A stretch of 64,000 bases of DNA from Curtobacterium sp. ISL-83 (GTDB taxonomy: Bacteria; Actinomycetota; Actinomycetes; Actinomycetales; Microbacteriaceae): NCBI RefSeq assembly GCF_018613895.1, contig NZ_JAGGPH010000016.1, positions 62,001 to 126,000 of the forward strand, in the 5' to 3' direction. Position 1 is the stretch's first letter; every line of letters starts with the position of its first letter. The notes under the pieces were generated by a model. That model had not been told where the DNA came from and made no database searches. It saw only the letters and a program-made list of their open reading frames with translations. The translations under genes were made by a program, and so were the position numbers. Shown one piece after another: positions 24,231 to 32,088 of this stretch.

Positions 24231-25034
24231 TCAGTGGAAGACGGCGCCCGACGTGTCCATCGGGTGGCGTTCCCCGGCGAGCACCCGGACCGGGATGCGG
24301 TTCTGCTCGGGCGGGATCGGGCAGGCGAACTGGTACGAGAACGCGCACGGCGGCAGGACGAGCAGGTTCCAGTCGAGCGTGACCTCGGCCGCACGACCGG
24401 GGTCGTCGACGTACAGGAACCGACCCATCGAGTACGAGCTCTGCGGGTCGTCCTCGGGCAGCGCGCTCGTGCCGTCCTGCACGATGAGCTGCAACCGTGC
24501 CGCCCCCTGGAAGGACGCGGACCGGACCGCGACCAGTTCCACCGTCGTGTCGGCCACGGTCGTGCTGACGTGCCCGGCGACCTCCAGCGGATCGCCGGCG
24601 GCGTCGAGGACGCTGCCACGGGCCTCCAGGCCGTCCGCGGGACGGTACGTGCCGGAGGTGACCCACTCGTCCGTGGCAGGGAACCGGGCGATCCCCGCGA
24701 ACCGGGCGATCGCGTCGGCGGCCGGGTCCCAGACGCGCAGGGTCTGCCCGTGCACCGAGCCCGCGAACCCGTCCGGGAACGCCACCGTGGACGCGACGAC
24801 TGCCTGGTCGCCGGCGACCAGGACCGTCCCGTCGACCGGGGTCCCGTCCACCACGACGCCGTCGTCGAGCCCGGCGGTGACGATCAGCCCGCCGGGTGCC
24901 GGCGCCCACTCCCCCGGGACGGGCCACACCGGCTGCGCGTGGTCGACACGCTGGGCGTTCACGAGGGCGAGGGGTCCGCGCGGTCCGCGTGCCCACCGCT
25001 CCCGACCGGCAGCGTGGTCGACCGGGTCGGTCAC
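24231..25034 (-). CDS. DUF1684 family protein
   Basis: The 267-residue protein contains FVYVD-like RFLYVDDPG, LDWNLLVLPPCAFSYQFACPIPPEQN and VLAGE near the C-terminus. These are the hallmark segments of DUF1684, whose members carry a conserved P-P-C-x(8)-C-P motif of unknown role. There is no signal peptide. The GTG start at 25034 overlaps the stop of the AI-2E-family gene upstream, so the two are translationally coupled. The enzymatic role is not known; the Cys pair may bind a metal. Confidence 0.82.
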   Translation of the reverse strand: MTDPVDHAAGRERWARGPRGPLALVNAQRVDHAQPVWPVPGEWAPAPGGLIVTAGLDDGVVVDGTPVDGTVLVAGDQAVVASTVAFPDGFAGSVHGQTLRVWDPAADAIARFAGIARFPATDEWVTSGTYRPADGLEARGSVLDAAGDPLEVAGHVSTTVADTTVELVAVRSASFQGAARLQLIVQDGTSALPEDDPQSSYSMGRFLYVDDPGRAAEVTLDWNLLVLPPCAFSYQFACPIPPEQNRIPVRVLAGERHPMDTSGAVFH

Positions 25035-26164
25035 GCCTGCTCCTGCCGGGGGTAGATGACCTTCTGCACGATGATGATCACCGACGCGGCGACCGGCACC
25101 GCCACCAGGGCACCGAGCACGCCGCCGATCGTGCCACCGGCGACCGCGGCGATGACGACGAGTGCGCCGGGCACCTGCACGGCACGGGACATGATGCGCG
25201 GCGAGATGATGTACGCCTCGACCTGCATGTAGACGAGGTAGTAGATCGCGGCGGCCAGGGCGGTCGGGGGTGACGCGAAGAAGCACAGGAGCGAGATCAC
25301 GACGGCCGCACCGAGCGTGCCGACCAGCGGGATCAGGGACCCGAGGAACGCGAACGTCGCGAGCAGGACCGGCAGGGGCGCGCCGATCACGAGCAGGAAC
25401 ACGAGGCTCAGGATGCCGTTGATGAGCGCCTGGGAGATCTGTCCCACCACGTACCGGCCGACAGCCTGCGTGATCTGTTCGCTGACGTCGATGAAGTTCT
25501 GACGACGCGACGCCGGGACGAACCGGTAGGTCATCGACTTCATCCCGCGCATCGAGGCGAGGAAGTACAGCATCAGGATGACCACGATCACGACGCCGGT
25601 CGTGCCGGTGAGGATCCCGCTGCCGACCGCGAGGATGCCGCCGCCGAGGCTCAGGAGGTTGCCCGGGTTCTCCGCGAACTTCTGCGCGGACTGCACCGCG
25701 TGCGAGAGGTCGAACGTCCCGGCGAACTGCCGCGACAGGTCCTTGAACCACCCCTGCGCCGAGATGTCCTGCACGATCTGCGGGAAGTTCTGTATCAGGT
25801 TCGTCGCCTGGGACACGAGGATCGGTACGATCGCGAACACGACGGCGGCGATCGCGGCCAGGATGGCGACCCCGACGAGCGTGATGGCCGCCCACCGCGG
25901 GATGTAGCGCTCGAGGAACGAGACGAGCGGGTCGATGCCGAGCGCCAGGAACAGCGCGACGCCGATGTACACCAGGACGGTGCTGAGCTCGTGGACGATG
26001 GTGCCGGCGGCCAGGGCCACGAGCACACCGATCGCGCCCATGAAGCCGATCCGGAAGGCGTTCACGCGCACGCCGGTGCCACCTCGGGTCACCTCGAACA
26101 TCACGTTCGGGGTGGGACCCTGGCTGCTGTCTTCTGGGACGTCTCGCTTCTTGGGCAGGTGCAC
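25031..26164 (-). CDS. AI-2E family transporter (PerM-like membrane protein)
   Basis: The 377-residue protein has about eight hydrophobic helices with the family signature. An N-terminal pair of helices is followed by a long soluble loop (FPQIVQDISAQGWFKD to NLLSLGGG), then GAPLPVLLATFAFLGSLIPLVG and ALAAAIYYLVYMQVEAYIISPRIM. It ends in GALVAVPVAASVIIIV. Family members export or import small molecules, act as Na+/H+ antiporters or AI-2 exporters; the substrate here is unknown. Its gene starts at ATG 26164, immediately downstream of the tRNA at 26166-26240. Confidence 0.88.
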   Translation of the reverse strand: MHLPKKRDVPEDSSQGPTPNVMFEVTRGGTGVRVNAFRIGFMGAIGVLVALAAGTIVHELSTVLVYIGVALFLALGIDPLVSFLERYIPRWAAITLVGVAILAAIAAVVFAIVPILVSQATNLIQNFPQIVQDISAQGWFKDLSRQFAGTFDLSHAVQSAQKFAENPGNLLSLGGGILAVGSGILTGTTGVVIVVILMLYFLASMRGMKSMTYRFVPASRRQNFIDVSEQITQAVGRYVVGQISQALINGILSLVFLLVIGAPLPVLLATFAFLGSLIPLVGTLGAAVVISLLCFFASPPTALAAAIYYLVYMQVEAYIISPRIMSRAVQVPGALVVIAAVAGGTIGGVLGALVAVPVAASVIIIVQKVIYPRQEQA

Positions 26165-26165
26165 G

Positions 26166-26240
26166 TAGGGCGGGCGGGACTTGAACCCGCGAATCGTTCG
26201 GTTATGAGCCGACTGCCTTGACCAGCTTGGCTACCGCCCC
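26166..26240 (-). tRNA. tRNA with anticodon CAT (elongator Met or lysidine-type Ile)
   Basis: The reverse strand folds as a tRNA of 75 bases: acceptor GGGGCGG pairing with CCGCCCT (one G-U pair at 1-72), D arm GCCAAGCTGGTCAAGGC, anticodon loop CTCATAA and T arm GCGGG-TTCAAGT-CCCGC. The base pair at 1-72 excludes a classic initiator tRNA, which has a 1-72 mismatch. I cannot separate elongator Met from Ile2 by eye. No CCA is encoded. Confidence 0.9.
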
Positions 26241-26253
26241 TCGTCGGGGGCCG

Positions 26254-27465
26254 TCAGGCCACCGGCTCCCCACGATACAGCGCCTCGAACGTCGCGAGCG
26301 TGCGGTTGATGTCGTGCGCCTCGATCATGGTCAGGCTGCGCGCTCGCATCGCGCGGTAGTCGGCGTCCGACGCCGTGAGCACCGCGGTGAGCTTGGCCGC
26401 GAGGTCGTGCTCGTCCCCCGGGGCGAACAGGAAGCCGTTGCCGTCGATCAGGTGCGGCAGCGCCATCGAGTTCGCGGCGACGACGGGCAGCCCGGAGGCC
26501 ATGCCCTCGAGCGACGAGATGCTCTGCAACTCGGCCGTCGACGGCATCGCGAACACCGTGGCGTTCGTCAGGGCCTCGCGCTTGCGCTCGTCGGAGACGA
26601 AGCCGAGGAACCGGACGCGGTCCTGGAGGCCGAGTTCCTTCGCCTGCGCGGAGAGCTTCGGGATCATCTCGCCGTCACCGACGACGGTGACGGTCGCGTT
26701 GAGTTCGGCGGGCAACAGGGCGAGTGCCCGGATGAGGACGTCGAGGTTCTTCTCGGGGGCGACGCGGCCGACGAAGACGATGTCGTTGCCGGCGGGTCGG
26801 CCCTCGCGTGCGACGTACCGGGACGCGTCGATCCCGCACGAGATCGCCATGACCTGCTGCCCGGCGATCGCGTCGCGGAGGTAGTCCGCCGCCAGGTTCG
26901 TCGGCGTGGTGATCGCGTCGGCGAGACGGTAGGTCCGCGCCGCGTCGCTCCACGCGAGCTTCAGCGCGACCGGCAGGGTCCACCGGCCGAACGGTGCGTA
27001 CTCGAGCAGGTTCTCGGGCATGAAGTGGTTCGTCGCGATGACCCGGATGTGGCGGTCGTGCGCCTCGTGCACGATCCCGCGGCCGATGACGACGTGCGAC
27101 TGGATGTGCAGGACGTCCGGCTGCAGGGCGTCGAGGATCGGGGCCGTCCACTTCCGCACGCTCCACGGCCAGACGAACCGGAGCCACGGGTGCAGCGGCC
27201 ACTTGTAGGACTTCAGGCGGTGCACGGTGAGCGTGACGCCGCTGTGCTCCTCGTCGAAGGTCCCGTAGTGACGGCTGGACGCGGGGGCGACGATGTGGAC
27301 CTCGTGCCCGCGTTCGGCCAGGCCGACGGCGAGCTGCTCGGCGAAGGTCGCGGCGCCGTTCACGTCGGGGGCGAAGGTGTCCGCTGCGATCAGCACGCGG
27401 AGCGGTCGGCGTCCGCCCGTCGCACCCGTCGGTTCGGCGGTGGCGGTGGTGGCGTCCTGTGACAC
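26254..27465 (-). CDS. GT4-family glycosyltransferase (GDP-mannose-dependent type)
   Basis: The 403-residue GT-B enzyme has an N-terminal domain with IAADTFAPDVNGAATFAEQLA and a glycine-rich donor entry. LHIQSHVVIGRG and ATNHFMPENLLEYAPFG are typical of the family. The C-terminal domain shows VFVGRVAPEKNLDVLIRAL and the ELQSISSLEGMASGLPVVA motif, whose E-x7-E equivalent binds the nucleotide sugar. It resembles actinobacterial mannosyltransferases of the MgtA/PimB group that build glycolipids at the inner membrane face. The acceptor is inference. The start is GTG 27465 with GAGAGGA about 12 bases upstream. Confidence 0.85.
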   Translation of the reverse strand: MSQDATTATAEPTGATGGRRPLRVLIAADTFAPDVNGAATFAEQLAVGLAERGHEVHIVAPASSRHYGTFDEEHSGVTLTVHRLKSYKWPLHPWLRFVWPWSVRKWTAPILDALQPDVLHIQSHVVIGRGIVHEAHDRHIRVIATNHFMPENLLEYAPFGRWTLPVALKLAWSDAARTYRLADAITTPTNLAADYLRDAIAGQQVMAISCGIDASRYVAREGRPAGNDIVFVGRVAPEKNLDVLIRALALLPAELNATVTVVGDGEMIPKLSAQAKELGLQDRVRFLGFVSDERKREALTNATVFAMPSTAELQSISSLEGMASGLPVVAANSMALPHLIDGNGFLFAPGDEHDLAAKLTAVLTASDADYRAMRARSLTMIEAHDINRTLATFEALYRGEPVA

Positions 27466-27642
27466 GGCGGGCGTCGTCCTCTCGTGGGCGATGTCTGGTC
27501 GGTTCGGAACGTTACCGTACCGGTCTGCGCGGGCACGTCAGCCTCGCGGTGGACCCCCGTCACCCCGGTGACGGTCCCGCCGACACCGACACCGACACCC
27601 ACACTGGCGCCGACACCGGGAGGCGCGTGGCCGGTCGCCGGG

Positions 27643-28554
27643 TCAGGCCCGCGTCTGCGGGTGGTGCTTGGCCAGCATGAACACGCCCGTGATCGCGATG
27701 GCGGCTGCGACGACGAACCCCGCGACGGCGATCCACGGTGCACCCGCGGCCTCCCCGAGGACGATCACGCCGATGCTCACCGCCACGATCGGGTCGATCA
27801 CGGTCAGCCCGGCGATCACCAGGTCGGCCGACCCGCTGGAGTACGCGTTCTGCACGAAGTACCCGCCGAGCGCCGCCGCGACGAGCACGCCGATGATGGC
27901 CAGGACGGTGAGCCAGTCGAACGTGTGGTTGACGAACCGGTTCAGCGTCACCTTGGCCAGGGTCGCGACGAAGCCGTAGAGGAGCCCCGCCCCGACGATG
28001 TAGTACAGCGCGTTGCCGTGCTTGGCGACGATCCGGAACGACACGAGCACCAGCACGAGCACCACGGCCAGGGTCACCAGGATCGTGACGAGCTGCTGCG
28101 CGGTGATCGGGCTCTCGTGCCCGACGAAGGCCGCGATCCCGACGAAGATCGCCACGCCCACGATGCACGTCCACACGGCCCGCCGCGCCCGGTACCCGAG
28201 CGGGACGCCGCTCGACCGCGACGAGAACCACGTCGTGATGACGAGGGCGACGGCACCGAGGGGCTGCACGACGATGAGCGGCGCGAAGGTGATGCTGACG
28301 AGCTGCAGGACGACGGCGATGCCGAGCATGATCGTGCCGAGCACCCAGGAGCCGCTCGACACCAGCGCCAGGACGTGCCGGACGCTCAGGCCTTTCGACT
28401 GCCGCCCCAGGCGTGCTTCGACGCGCTGGACCCCGCGGCTCTGGAACTGCGCACCCAACGACAGGAACACGGCACCGACCAACGCGACCGGGATCATCAG
28501 CGCCTGGAACGGTGTGAGGTTCACCGCGTCCGGGATCGTCAGGTCCGTCGTCAC
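27643..28554 (-). CDS. DMT-superfamily (EamA/NIPA-like) membrane transporter
   Basis: The 303-residue protein has about nine to ten membrane helices arranged as two similar halves. It includes GAVFLSLGAQFQSRG, FAPLIVVQPLGAVALVIT (first-half signature) and LTVIDPIVAVSIGVIVLGEAAGAPW (second-half signature). The early ARLGRQ loop resembles NIPA-like actinobacterial DMT proteins annotated as possible magnesium transporters; the substrate is not evident. It starts at GTG 28554, 6 bases after a TAGCCT box on the same strand, and shares a 39-base divergent promoter gap with def. Confidence 0.82.
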   Translation of the reverse strand: MTTDLTIPDAVNLTPFQALMIPVALVGAVFLSLGAQFQSRGVQRVEARLGRQSKGLSVRHVLALVSSGSWVLGTIMLGIAVVLQLVSITFAPLIVVQPLGAVALVITTWFSSRSSGVPLGYRARRAVWTCIVGVAIFVGIAAFVGHESPITAQQLVTILVTLAVVLVLVLVSFRIVAKHGNALYYIVGAGLLYGFVATLAKVTLNRFVNHTFDWLTVLAIIGVLVAAALGGYFVQNAYSSGSADLVIAGLTVIDPIVAVSIGVIVLGEAAGAPWIAVAGFVVAAAIAITGVFMLAKHHPQTRA

Positions 28555-28560
28555 GGGTCG

Positions 28561-28566
28561 AGGCTA
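28561..28566 (-). promoter_or_regulatory. -10 box for a leaderless DMT transporter transcript
   Basis: On the minus strand TAGCCT lies exactly 6 bases before GTG 28554. It interleaves with the oppositely directed def promoter. Confidence 0.5.
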
Positions 28567-28581
28567 TAGGAACCGGCCGGA

Positions 28582-28587
28582 TAACCT
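28582..28587 (+). promoter_or_regulatory. -10 box for a leaderless def transcript
   Basis: TAACCT ends 6 bases before ATG 28594 without any Shine-Dalgarno. Confidence 0.55.
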
Positions 28588-28593
28588 GGGTGA

Positions 28594-29169
28594 ATGCCCG
28601 TTCTCCCGATCCGGATCACCGGTGAACCCGTCCTGCACGAACGCGCCGCCGAGGTCACCGACTTCGACGACGCCCTGCGCGCGCTCGTCGCCGACATGTT
28701 CGAGACGATGGACCTGGCCCCCGGGGTCGGGCTCGCGGGCCCGCAGGTCGGCGTGGGCCAGCGACTGTTCGTGTACTCATGGACCGATGATGACGGCGTC
28801 CTGCACCGCCGCGCGGCCGTGAACCCGGTCCTGTGGACGACTCCTGCCACGCCGGAGTCGGTGGAGGAACTCGACGAGGACGAGGAGTCCGAGGGCTGCC
28901 TCTCGATCCCCGGGGAGCGCTTCCCGCTCCGTCGGGCGCCGCGGGCACTCCTCCGTGCCGTCGACGAGCACGGCGAACCGTTCGAGGTCGAGGCGGACGG
29001 ATGGCTCGCCCGGATCTTCCAGCACGAGTACGACCACCTCGACGGCTACCTCTACGCCGACCGCCTGGTCCACCCGTACGGCAAGCAGGTCGCCAAGGCG
29101 ATCCGGAAGAACAGCTGGGGCGGGCCCGGCCAGTCGTGGCTGCCCGGGCGCGACCACCCCGAGGGCTGA
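28594..29169 (+). CDS. def: peptide deformylase
   Basis: The 191-residue enzyme has all three deformylase motifs: GVGLAGPQVG (with Gly for the more usual second Ala), EGCLSIPGE with metal ligand Cys102, and QHEYDHLDG with ligands His144 and His148 and catalytic Glu145. It removes the formyl group from nascent proteins. The insert ESVEELDEDEESEG before motif 2 is acidic and longer than in E. coli. The C-terminal extension (GGPGQSWLPGRDHPEG) is typical of actinobacterial forms. Confidence 0.96.
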   Translation: MPVLPIRITGEPVLHERAAEVTDFDDALRALVADMFETMDLAPGVGLAGPQVGVGQRLFVYSWTDDDGVLHRRAAVNPVLWTTPATPESVEELDEDEESEGCLSIPGERFPLRRAPRALLRAVDEHGEPFEVEADGWLARIFQHEYDHLDGYLYADRLVHPYGKQVAKAIRKNSWGGPGQSWLPGRDHPEG

Positions 29170-29203
29170 CGGACAGTCCCCGTCCGACACCGCCAGGCGC
29201 GGC

Positions 29204-29692
29204 TCACCCCCGGTACGCCGCCACCGCGTCCCGCAGGCGGTCCTGCTCCGGGTGACCCGGACAGTACGCGAGGACACCGTCGGCCACCGCCGCCTGGTGC
29301 GCCGTCGCGACCGGTCGGGTCCACGGCGCGACGCCGCGCACCGCACACGCCGACGCGAGTTCCTCGAGCGTGGCGGCCCCGTGGGACGCCCGCACCGCAG
29401 CCGCCTGCTGTGCCGAGGCCTCGGTCCCGGTGATCCGCTCGGCAGCACAGTCGGTGCGATCATCGCCCCAGACCGCCGAGTAGGTCGTGTACGTCTGGGT
29501 CCGGTCCGAGATTCCGACCCGACAGACGAACGCGAACACGATCGGAGCGGTGCCGGACGCGGACACCGGGCCGGAGGACGTCCCGCTCGGCGATCCTCCC
29601 GGCTCCGGCTCGGCGGCGGAGGTGCACGCGGTCAGACCGAGGCCCGCGACGAGGACGAGCCCCGCAACGAGGGTCCGACGCAGGGTGAGCAC
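29204..29692 (-). CDS. putative lipoprotein
   Basis: The 162-residue product has a lipoprotein signal peptide (MLTLRRTLVAGLVLVAG, then GLTAC with the lipid-modified Cys), a Ser/Gly/Pro-rich linker and a small globular domain. That domain has four Cys (FVCRVG, TDCAAER, SACAVRG, AYCPGH) that could form two disulfides. I do not recognise the family. It is convergent with def and appears to be a single-gene unit. Confidence 0.72.
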   Translation of the reverse strand: MLTLRRTLVAGLVLVAGLGLTACTSAAEPEPGGSPSGTSSGPVSASGTAPIVFAFVCRVGISDRTQTYTTYSAVWGDDRTDCAAERITGTEASAQQAAAVRASHGAATLEELASACAVRGVAPWTRPVATAHQAAVADGVLAYCPGHPEQDRLRDAVAAYRG

Positions 29693-29715
29693 CTGTGAAC
29701 GCTAACAGCCTCCCG

Positions 29716-29766
29716 CCCGACCCCCAACAACGACCTGACCCCCGACAACGACCTGACCCCCGACAA
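29716..29766. repeat. short tandem repeat, 18-bp unit
   Basis: CGACCTGACCCCCGACAA occurs perfectly at 29731-29748 and 29749-29766, preceded by a degenerate shorter copy at 29716-29730. It lies between the lipoprotein gene and the tRNA-Asn terminator. Confidence 0.85.
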
Positions 29767-29772
29767 CGACGA

Positions 29773-29800
29773 AGGCCCCCACTCCGAAGAGTGAGGGCCT
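29773..29800 (-). terminator. terminator of tRNA-Asn
   Basis: A 12-bp stem with one mismatch and a 4-base loop lies 6 bases beyond the tRNA 3' end. On the minus strand the stem is followed by TTCGTCG. Confidence 0.7.
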
Positions 29801-29805
29801 GTTCG

Positions 29806-29878
29806 CTCCCCGAGTTGGACTCGAACCAACAACCTGCCGGTTAACAGCCGGCTGCTCTGCCAATTGAGCTATCGAGGA
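29806..29878 (-). tRNA. tRNA-Asn (anticodon GTT)
   Basis: The reverse strand gives a 73-base cloverleaf: acceptor TCCTCGA pairing with TCGGGGA, D arm AGCTCAATTGGCAGAGC, anticodon loop CTGTTAA with GTT, and T arm GTTGG-TTCGAGT-CCAAC. Discriminator base G; no encoded CCA. TATGCT at 29907-29912 on the minus strand is a plausible -10. Confidence 0.95.
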
Positions 29879-29881
29879 TCA

Positions 29882-29899
29882 GTTGTTCAGCTGAACAAC
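29882..29899. promoter_or_regulatory. perfect 18-bp palindrome just upstream of tRNA-Asn
   Basis: GTTGTTCAGCTGAACAAC is a perfect palindrome without spacer, 4 bases from the tRNA 5' end and just downstream of the putative -10. It is AT-richer than its surroundings. It might be an operator, a site-specific recombination core, or a processing hairpin in the pre-tRNA. Confidence 0.5.
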
Positions 29900-29967
29900 G
29901 GGTAACAGCATAGCAGCACACCGAGACGGCCCCGCGCATCCACCGTGCATCCCGGGCGCGCCGCTCG

Positions 29968-31017
29968 TCAGTACCCCGCAGCCGGGTCCACGACGCCGAC
30001 GAACCCGTCGCCGGAGCCGCCGAGGAACGCCGTCGTGTTCACCCGCACGCGCTCGGCGAGGAGCGGCGCGACCATGTCCGGGGTGTCCGCCTGGTGCGGG
30101 GTGATGATCGCGCCCGGCTCCGACCAGAGCGGGTGGCCGTCCGGCAGGGGTTCCGGGTCGGTGACGTCGAGCCCCGCCGCGGCGATCTCGCCGTCGCGGA
30201 GCGCCTGCACGAGCGCGTCGGTATCGACGAGTCCCCCACGGGCGATGTTCACGAGCCGTGCGCTGGGCTTCATCAGCGCGAACTGCTCGGGTCCGAACAG
30301 CTTCGCCGTCCCGGCGGTCATCGCCGCGGCGATCATCACGACGTCGGCGTCGGGCAGCACGGCGTCGAGCTCGTCCGTGGTCACCGTCCGCGCGGCACCG
30401 GGGACGGGGTCGGCCGAGCGGCGGACCACGGTCACCGAGACCTCGAACGGTGCGAGGAGTCGGATGTACTCGAGGGCGATGCCGCCGGCGCCGATCACGA
30501 GGACCTCGCGCCCGTACAGGGAGACGCCCTGGGGTTCGGTGGCCCACGAGGTCGCCCGGGCACGCTGCTGCAGGACCCGGAGCGTCCCGAGCGTCAGGGC
30601 GAGGGCGTGCTCGGCGACGGGCTCGGCGTACGCACCCTTGGCCGAGGTGAACAGGACGCGGTCGCCGTGTTCCTCGATCAGGTGCGCGAAGGCGTCGACC
30701 CCCGCGAAGGGCAGCTGGACCCAGCCGATGCCGGGAGCCGAGCGGAGGGCCTCGGCGAGACCGGCCGGGTCGCGGGCGTCGAGCCACACGACGCCGCGGG
30801 TGTCGTCCCCGAGCGGTGCCACCGTGCCCCCGGCTGCCGTGACGGCGTCGACGTGCAGGTCTGCCTCGGTGGGCAGGACCGCGATCGGACCGGGCGTCGG
30901 CGGGGCCACGGGCAGCGGCGCCCCGGCGTCCGTGACGACGGCGCGGTGCCCTCGCGCACTCCCCGACGCGGCAGGGGTCACCGGGGCCGACGACGAGGTG
31001 GACTGCTCGGTGCTCAC
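29968..31017 (-). CDS. D-isomer-specific 2-hydroxyacid dehydrogenase
   Basis: The 349-residue protein has the NAD-binding segment EVLVIGAGGIALEYIRLL, the substrate-binding/catalytic Arg in LVNIARGGLVD, the Glu in DVTDPEPLPDGHPLW and the catalytic His in ITPHQADTP. These are all the family's key residues. The family reduces 2-oxoacids to D-2-hydroxyacids with NAD(P)H. The N-terminal 35 residues are Ser/Ala/Pro-rich and extra. Its GTG start overlaps the stop of the ABC ATPase gene (GTGA at 31014-31017), making it the last gene of the transporter operon. The imported compound or a derivative may thus be its substrate (inference). Confidence 0.88.
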   Translation of the reverse strand: MSTEQSTSSSAPVTPAASGSARGHRAVVTDAGAPLPVAPPTPGPIAVLPTEADLHVDAVTAAGGTVAPLGDDTRGVVWLDARDPAGLAEALRSAPGIGWVQLPFAGVDAFAHLIEEHGDRVLFTSAKGAYAEPVAEHALALTLGTLRVLQQRARATSWATEPQGVSLYGREVLVIGAGGIALEYIRLLAPFEVSVTVVRRSADPVPGAARTVTTDELDAVLPDADVVMIAAAMTAGTAKLFGPEQFALMKPSARLVNIARGGLVDTDALVQALRDGEIAAAGLDVTDPEPLPDGHPLWSEPGAIITPHQADTPDMVAPLLAERVRVNTTAFLGGSGDGFVGVVDPAAGY

Positions 31018-31943
31018 GCGTTCTCCTGACGATCGGTGCGGGGTGCGGTGCTGGCACCCACCGGCCGCCGGGGTGCCGACGAGCGACGCGGGGCGGCCGC
31101 CGCTGGACGGCGCTTCACCGGCCGTGCGGCGGTCGACGCCAGGGTCTTCACGTACGGGTCGACCGGGTTGTCGAGCACCTCGTCGAACGTCCCGAGCCCG
31201 ACCAGTCGGCCCTCGGCCATGATCGCGACCCGGTCGGCCAGTGCCCGGGCCTCGCGCAGGTCGCTCGAGACGACGACCGCCGAGAACTGACGGTTGCGCT
31301 GCAGGTTGGCCAGCGCCTCGAGGACGGACTGGCGGACGAGCACGTCGACGCCGCGGGCGGGTTCGTCCGCGACGAGCAGCTGCGGTTCGAGCACGAGGGC
31401 ACGTGCCAGGGCGACCCGCTGACGCTGCCCGCTCGAGAGTTCCCAGGTGTTCAGGCGCATCACGCCGAGCGGCAGGTGCACGGCGTCGACGAGCCGCGCG
31501 ACCATCAGGCCCGCTTCCTTCCGGTCGAACCGACGGTCGCGCGCGTAGATCGGCTCGGCGATCGCCTCGCCCACGGTCAGGTCCGGGCTCAGTCGGTCGG
31601 CGCCGTCCTGGGGCAGGTACCCGATGCGCCCGCTGAGCCGTTCGAGCTTCCGCGACGACGGCCGGAGCCCGCGCGTGCGCTGTCCGAGCACCGTCAGCTC
31701 CCCGCCCGTGATGTGCCGGCGGTGCGCGCCGTCCCCTTCGCCGGTGGCGCCGAGCTGCCCCGCCACGGCGGCGGCGAACGTCGACTTCCCCGACCCGGAC
31801 TCCCCCAGGACGGCCAGGATCTCGCCCTGACGGACGGTCAGGCTCACGCCGTCCACGGCACGGATCGCGTCCGCTCCGCGGCCGCTCCGGTACTCGATCG
31901 ACACGTCGTCAGCGACGACGGCAGGTCCGTTCACCGCGATCAT
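31014..31943 (-). CDS. ABC transporter ATP-binding protein (extra, third nucleotide-binding domain of the operon)
   Basis: The 309-residue protein has Walker A GESGSGKST, a Q-loop near LPQDGADRLSP, signature LSSGQRQRVALARAL, Walker B LLVADEP and the D-loop region RGVDVLVRQ, which departs from the usual T-S-A-L-D. A basic, Pro/Ala/Arg-rich tail of about 40 residues follows the domain. It starts at ATG 31943 behind AAGGGGA. As the operon already encodes a double ATPase, this copy may form an alternative ATPase pair or serve a different permease. Confidence 0.85.
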   Translation of the reverse strand: MIAVNGPAVVADDVSIEYRSGRGADAIRAVDGVSLTVRQGEILAVLGESGSGKSTFAAAVAGQLGATGEGDGAHRRHITGGELTVLGQRTRGLRPSSRKLERLSGRIGYLPQDGADRLSPDLTVGEAIAEPIYARDRRFDRKEAGLMVARLVDAVHLPLGVMRLNTWELSSGQRQRVALARALVLEPQLLVADEPARGVDVLVRQSVLEALANLQRNRQFSAVVVSSDLREARALADRVAIMAEGRLVGLGTFDEVLDNPVDPYVKTLASTAARPVKRRPAAAAPRRSSAPRRPVGASTAPRTDRQENA

Positions 31944-32029
31944 GGGTCCCCTTCCACGCCGCCCCCTGGCGGCGGTCGCGGCGTGCCGCGGTGGACGGCC
32001 CGCCGTGTGCACAGCAGTGGAGGCGACCG

Positions 32030-32074
32030 CCTGGAGGCGCGACTCGCGTCGACGACGCCGGTCGCGCCTCCAGG
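32030..32074. terminator. 14-bp inverted repeat of the CTGGAGGCGCG family between two ABC genes
   Basis: CCTGGAGGCGCGAC (32030-32043) pairs perfectly with 32061-32074 around a 17-base loop, 15 bases beyond the double-ATPase stop. It probably partly terminates the upstream operon. Related inverted repeats occur at 43499-43560 and 50440-50476. Confidence 0.6.
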
Positions 32075-32088
32075 CCGGTCGTGTCGGG

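Noticed and set aside
26166..26240. Initiator tRNA-fMet
   Set aside because: The acceptor stem has a G-U pair at 1-72 and the anticodon stem lacks the three G-C pairs of initiator tRNAs.
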